NCBI GenBank assembly: GCA_018056405.1
Contig: JAGPFT010000121.1
Span: forward strand, 1-7,853
Direction of reading: 5' to 3'
DNA: 7,853 nt
Source of the DNA: Anaerolineae bacterium
Lineage (GTDB): Bacteria > Chloroflexota > Anaerolineae > Aggregatilineales > Aggregatilineaceae
The notes beneath the pieces are model-generated. The model was not told the DNA's origin. It saw only the letters and a list, made by a program, of their open reading frames with translations, and searched no databases. Within the stretch, counting starts at the first letter, position 1. Each line of letters begins with the position of its first letter. The position numbers and the translations under genes were made by a program. Below are positions 5,830 to 7,853 of this stretch, one piece after another.

Positions 5830-6336
5830 CTACTCGGCAAGGTCTTGCCAGGTACGATTGCGCAGAGTCTCCAGTCTCTCGCTCGTCCAGCCCATGTGCT
5901 CGCGCAAGAACGTGCCGGGTAGCATTATCGTGAGTCGCTGGTGTAGCTCCTGGGTGCTCTCGCCTTCGTCAGTGAAATCACGATCTTGTGAGACCAGGAG
6001 ACCAACTCTGGCGTTGATGGCAGCCAGGGCAATCGGAACATCTTTGGGATCGCGCACCAGGGAGGCATGTGAAACCACTTCTTCGCGTGCAGGATCGCCC
6101 GCGATTTCGCAGTGCGCAGATTGCAGAATCTCCTCAAAACGCTCAAGGGCCTCAGGGATCAGGCGGAGAATGTGCCGGCGCGCTTCCTCGATAATGATCG
6201 GCGCCAGAACCAGTACGAAGTCTCCCCGGACGGCGTGTTGTAGCACTTCATAGGGAAAACGCGGCCATCCTGTTCCAGCAACCAGGATATTGGCGTCAAC
6301 CATGACCCGCAGATCACTCCGCCGGGGTGTCGCCAT
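5830..6336 (-). CDS. PIN-domain ribonuclease toxin (VapC-like)
   Basis: A 168-residue PIN-domain protein, probably the toxin of a type II toxin-antitoxin pair. PIN toxins are Mg-dependent RNases that cut tRNA, rRNA or mRNA and are held inactive by the antitoxin (family knowledge). Acidic active-site candidates are D14 in VMVDANIL, E50 or E51 in IIIEEARR, D96/D99 in RDPKDVPIALAA, and D118/D120 in SQDRDF, in PIN order and spacing. The start is uncertain. ATG at 6336 overlaps the antitoxin gene by 23 bases and keeps the first beta strand (LRVMVDAN). ATG at 6303 would give 157 residues beginning MVDANIL, 10 bases after the antitoxin stop, with GGAG at a rather long distance of 12. I prefer 6336 because the strand before the first Asp is part of the fold. 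The neighbouring antitoxin supports the toxin role; the RNA target is unknown. Confidence 0.85.
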   Translation of the reverse strand: MATPRRSDLRVMVDANILVAGTGWPRFPYEVLQHAVRGDFVLVLAPIIIEEARRHILRLIPEALERFEEILQSAHCEIAGDPAREEVVSHASLVRDPKDVPIALAAINARVGLLVSQDRDFTDEGESTQELHQRLTIMLPGTFLREHMGWTSERLETLRNRTWQDLAE

Positions 6337-6652
6337 AGCGTTCCCGGTAGACCTGCTCGCGGACCTTCTCCAACTCGGCCAGAACCTCGTCCTCGCTCAG
6401 GCCATGCTGTTCGTAGGTTTCGCCTATGGCGCGGGCTGCCTCCCGAAAACGCAGGAGCCGTTCCTGGTGACGCTCACGTTCTTGCATCAGCTCCTCATAT
6501 TCGGACATAGAAAGGATGGCGACAACCGGCAGACCGTCCTTCTCGACAATGAAATGCTCCTTGCCCGAAAAGGCGCGGCGCAGCAGGTCACCAAACTGAC
6601 GATGAGCGGTGGTCGCGGGGATGGCCACCGGCGTTGATCGTTGGACGGGCAT
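6314..6652 (-). CDS. Phd/YefM-family antitoxin
   Basis: A 112-residue antitoxin encoded directly upstream of the PIN toxin. Residues 8-55 match the Phd/YefM DNA-binding fold: PVAIPATTAHRQFGDLL, then GKEHFIVEKDGLPVVAIL, then SMSEYEEL. After it come a charged helix (about 55-80) and a second C-terminal segment, LSEDEVLAELEKVREQVYRERYG, which probably wraps the toxin. Proteins of this family dimerise, repress their own promoter, and are destroyed by proteases under stress (family knowledge). The ATG at 6652 is well supported by GAGGAG (CTCCTC at 6661-6666 on the plus strand), 8 bases away. The upstream region has a good promoter and two tandem 20-bp repeats that are likely operators. Whether the stop overlaps the toxin gene depends on the toxin start. 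Confidence 0.9.
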   Translation of the reverse strand: MPVQRSTPVAIPATTAHRQFGDLLRRAFSGKEHFIVEKDGLPVVAILSMSEYEELMQERERHQERLLRFREAARAIGETYEQHGLSEDEVLAELEKVREQVYRERYGDTPAE

Positions 6653-6676
6653 GACGCTCTCTCCTCGCAGGTCTGC

Positions 6677-6716
6677 GCATCAATGAGTAACAATACGCAT
6701 CATTACACAACAATAC
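6677..6716 (-). promoter_or_regulatory. Tandem 20-bp repeats, candidate autoregulatory operator
   Basis: Two head-to-tail 20-bp units lie side by side at 6716-6697 and 6696-6677. On the minus strand each begins GTATTGTT and ends TGATGC; 15 of 20 positions agree. They fill the space between the -10 hexamer and the antitoxin ribosome site, covering the expected RNA start. This is where a Phd/YefM repressor would be expected to bind. Binding is inferred; the repeats are seen. Confidence 0.55.
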
Positions 6717-6718
6717 AT

Positions 6719-6747
6719 ATTATGGCAGAAGACAGGTGATAAATCAA
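6719..6747 (-). promoter_or_regulatory. Promoter of the toxin-antitoxin operon
   Basis: On the minus strand TTGATT (6747-6742) and CATAAT (6724-6719) are separated by exactly 17 bases. They match the sigma-70 consensus at 4/6 and 5/6 positions. The predicted RNA start near 6712 leaves a leader of about 60 bases before the antitoxin ATG. The region is distinctly AT-rich compared with its surroundings. Confidence 0.6.
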
Positions 6748-6765
6748 GGTGGTTTTTCACACAAT

Positions 6766-6799
6766 CCGCCCCCGCGCGACTCCCTGCGCACGGGGGCGG
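6766..6799 (-). terminator. Probable terminator of the threonyl-tRNA synthetase gene
   Basis: A strong GC-rich inverted repeat: CCGCCCCCG at 6766-6774 pairs with CGGGGGCGG at 6791-6799, and a further 3 bp form past a 2-base bulge. It starts 25 bases after the thrS stop. The following minus-strand bases (ATTGTGTG) are only a weak U-tract. It separates thrS from the toxin-antitoxin promoter. Confidence 0.55.
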
Positions 6800-6824
6800 T
6801 GTATTTCCCCTGACCGCCGCCAGC

Positions 6825-7853
6825 CTAGGCCAGCGTCAGCGCCTTGCTCTCGACAATGCGCGTCGCCAGGTCGGCGAAGGCCAGCACCGGCTGCGGCCCC
6901 AGGTCTTCGCCGGAGCGCAGCCGCACGCTGACCGTGCTCGAAGCCGCGTCGCGGTCGCCAACGACCAGCATCCAGGGGATCTTCTGCTGCGTCGCCGCAC
7001 GAATCTTGCCGCCCACGCGCCCGTTGGAGTCGTCCACCTGCACGCGCAGTCCCTTGCCGTGCAGGATTTTCGCCACGTCCTGAGCGTAGGCGATGTGCCG
7101 GTCGGCCACCGGGATCAGCGCGACCTGTAGCGGGGCCAGCCACGCCGGGAACGCGCCGGCGTAGTGCTCGATCAGCACGGCGACGAAGCGCTCCATGCTG
7201 CCGTACAGCGCGCGGTGAATCATGATCGGCTGATGGCGCTCGTTGTCCTCGCCGACGTACTCCAGCTCGAAGCGCGCCGGCAGGTTGTAGTCCACCTGCA
7301 CCGTGCTGATCTGCCATTCGCGCTTGAGGGCGTCGCGCACGATGAAGTCCAGCTTGGGGCCATAGAAGGCCGCCTCGCCCTCTTCCACTGTGAAGTCCAG
7401 CCCCCGCTTGGTCGCCGCAGCGATGATCGCCTGGGTCGCCTGCTCCCACACCGCGTCGCCGCCCACATATTTGTCGCTCTGCGGGTCGCGGATGCCCACG
7501 CGCGCCCGGTAGTCGGTCAGTCCCAGGCTGCGGAAGATGAACTCCACCAGGTCTACCACGCCCAGGAACTCGTCCTCAAGCTGCTCCGGCGTGCAGAAGA
7601 TATGCGCGTCGTCCTGGGTGAAGCCGCGCACGCGGGTCAGGCCGTGCAGCTCGCCCGACTTCTCGTAGCGGTAGACGGTGCCGAACTCGGCCAGGCGCAC
7701 CGGCAGGTCGCGGTACGAATGCAGGTCGTCCTTGTAGATGTGGATGTGGTGCGGGCAGTTCATCGGCTTGAGCATGAACAGGTCGCCCTCCACCTCGAAG
7801 GGCGAGTACTGGCTGTCCTTGTAGTACGGGTAGTGCCCGCTCTTCTCGTAAAG
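6825..7853 (-). CDS. thrS: Threonyl-tRNA synthetase, C-terminal half, 5' end beyond the window
   Basis: The last 342 residues of a class II synthetase that charges tRNA-Thr in the cytosol; full bacterial enzymes have roughly 580-640 residues. The frame is open to the right edge, beginning LYEKSGHYPYYKDSQYSPFE. Any start inside the window would cut into the catalytic domain, for example GTG at 7793, which is an internal Val. Zinc ligands that select threonine are visible as C33 (KPMNCPHH), H84 (DDAHIF) and H213 (IMIHRA), numbered from the edge. Class II motif 2 is around TVYRYEKSGELHGLTRVRGF (60-79) and motif 3 around GSMERF (218-223). The anticodon-binding domain follows from about 240 (LAPLQVALIPV) to the end, including GGKIRAATQQKIPWMLVVGDRD. 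The N-terminal editing and TGS domains would lie outside. This is housekeeping, with no sign of damage. Confidence 0.97.
   Translation of the reverse strand, partial: LYEKSGHYPYYKDSQYSPFEVEGDLFMLKPMNCPHHIHIYKDDLHSYRDLPVRLAEFGTVYRYEKSGELHGLTRVRGFTQDDAHIFCTPEQLEDEFLGVVDLVEFIFRSLGLTDYRARVGIRDPQSDKYVGGDAVWEQATQAIIAAATKRGLDFTVEEGEAAFYGPKLDFIVRDALKREWQISTVQVDYNLPARFELEYVGEDNERHQPIMIHRALYGSMERFVAVLIEHYAGAFPAWLAPLQVALIPVADRHIAYAQDVAKILHGKGLRVQVDDSNGRVGGKIRAATQQKIPWMLVVGDRDAASSTVSVRLRSGEDLGPQPVLAFADLATRIVESKALTLA

Noticed and set aside
6653..6765. CRISPR-like repeats upstream of the antitoxin
   Set aside because: There are only two adjoining imperfect 20-bp units with no spacer, at a promoter; an operator explains them better.
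6757..7449. Minus-strand frame overlapping thrS
   Set aside because: It is a shifted frame of thrS, giving Arg/Gly/Ala-rich sequence without motifs.

Overview
The window looks like a piece of a GC-rich chromosome, most likely from the Chloroflexota (Anaerolineae-like). This rests on the general character of the proteins: a membrane-anchored protein with a long Pro/Thr-rich tail, tandem M42 peptidases, and PIN/Phd modules. No marker gene settles it, so the assignment is an inference.

Layout. Bases 1-3645 (+ strand) hold a compact, probably co-transcribed cluster: the 3' part of a gene for a membrane-anchored Pro/Thr-rich protein, then three consecutive but divergent M42-family metallo-aminopeptidases, each with a complete set of metal ligands. 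The second overlaps the first by an ATGA and the third starts 7 bases after the second. Bases 3646-5654 (+) hold a two-gene type II restriction-modification system: a D12-class adenine-N6 DNA methyltransferase followed by a clear homologue of the EcoRV restriction endonuclease. These two genes are visibly AT-richer than the peptidases. Bases 5830-6652 (- strand) hold a Phd/YefM antitoxin and PIN-domain toxin pair with its own promoter and a candidate tandem-repeat operator. Bases 6825-7853 (-) hold the C-terminal half of threonyl-tRNA synthetase, which continues past the right edge and ends at a GC-rich hairpin.

The main observation is how the restriction-modification pair sits. The last coding bases of the third peptidase gene recur just after the endonuclease gene. 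There is a 44-bp perfect direct repeat (3592-3635 and 5705-5748), inside a 72-bp similar tract that ends in a stop codon in both copies and is in the same reading frame. The restriction-modification cassette is therefore bracketed by a duplicated 3' end of its neighbour, as expected for insertion with target duplication. No transposase or integrase is visible. The peptidase stayed intact, and the remnant lies stranded downstream. A perfect TATAAT overlaps the peptidase stop codon exactly at the left junction and is absent from the remnant, so the cassette may have brought or created its own -10 element.

Functionally the window joins housekeeping genes (peptide turnover, tRNA charging) with two small selfish or defence modules (restriction-modification and toxin-antitoxin) lodged between them. 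The endonuclease keeps the EcoRV catalytic residues and the recognition-loop motif, so GATATC is the predicted target. By reading, no GATATC occurs in this window.
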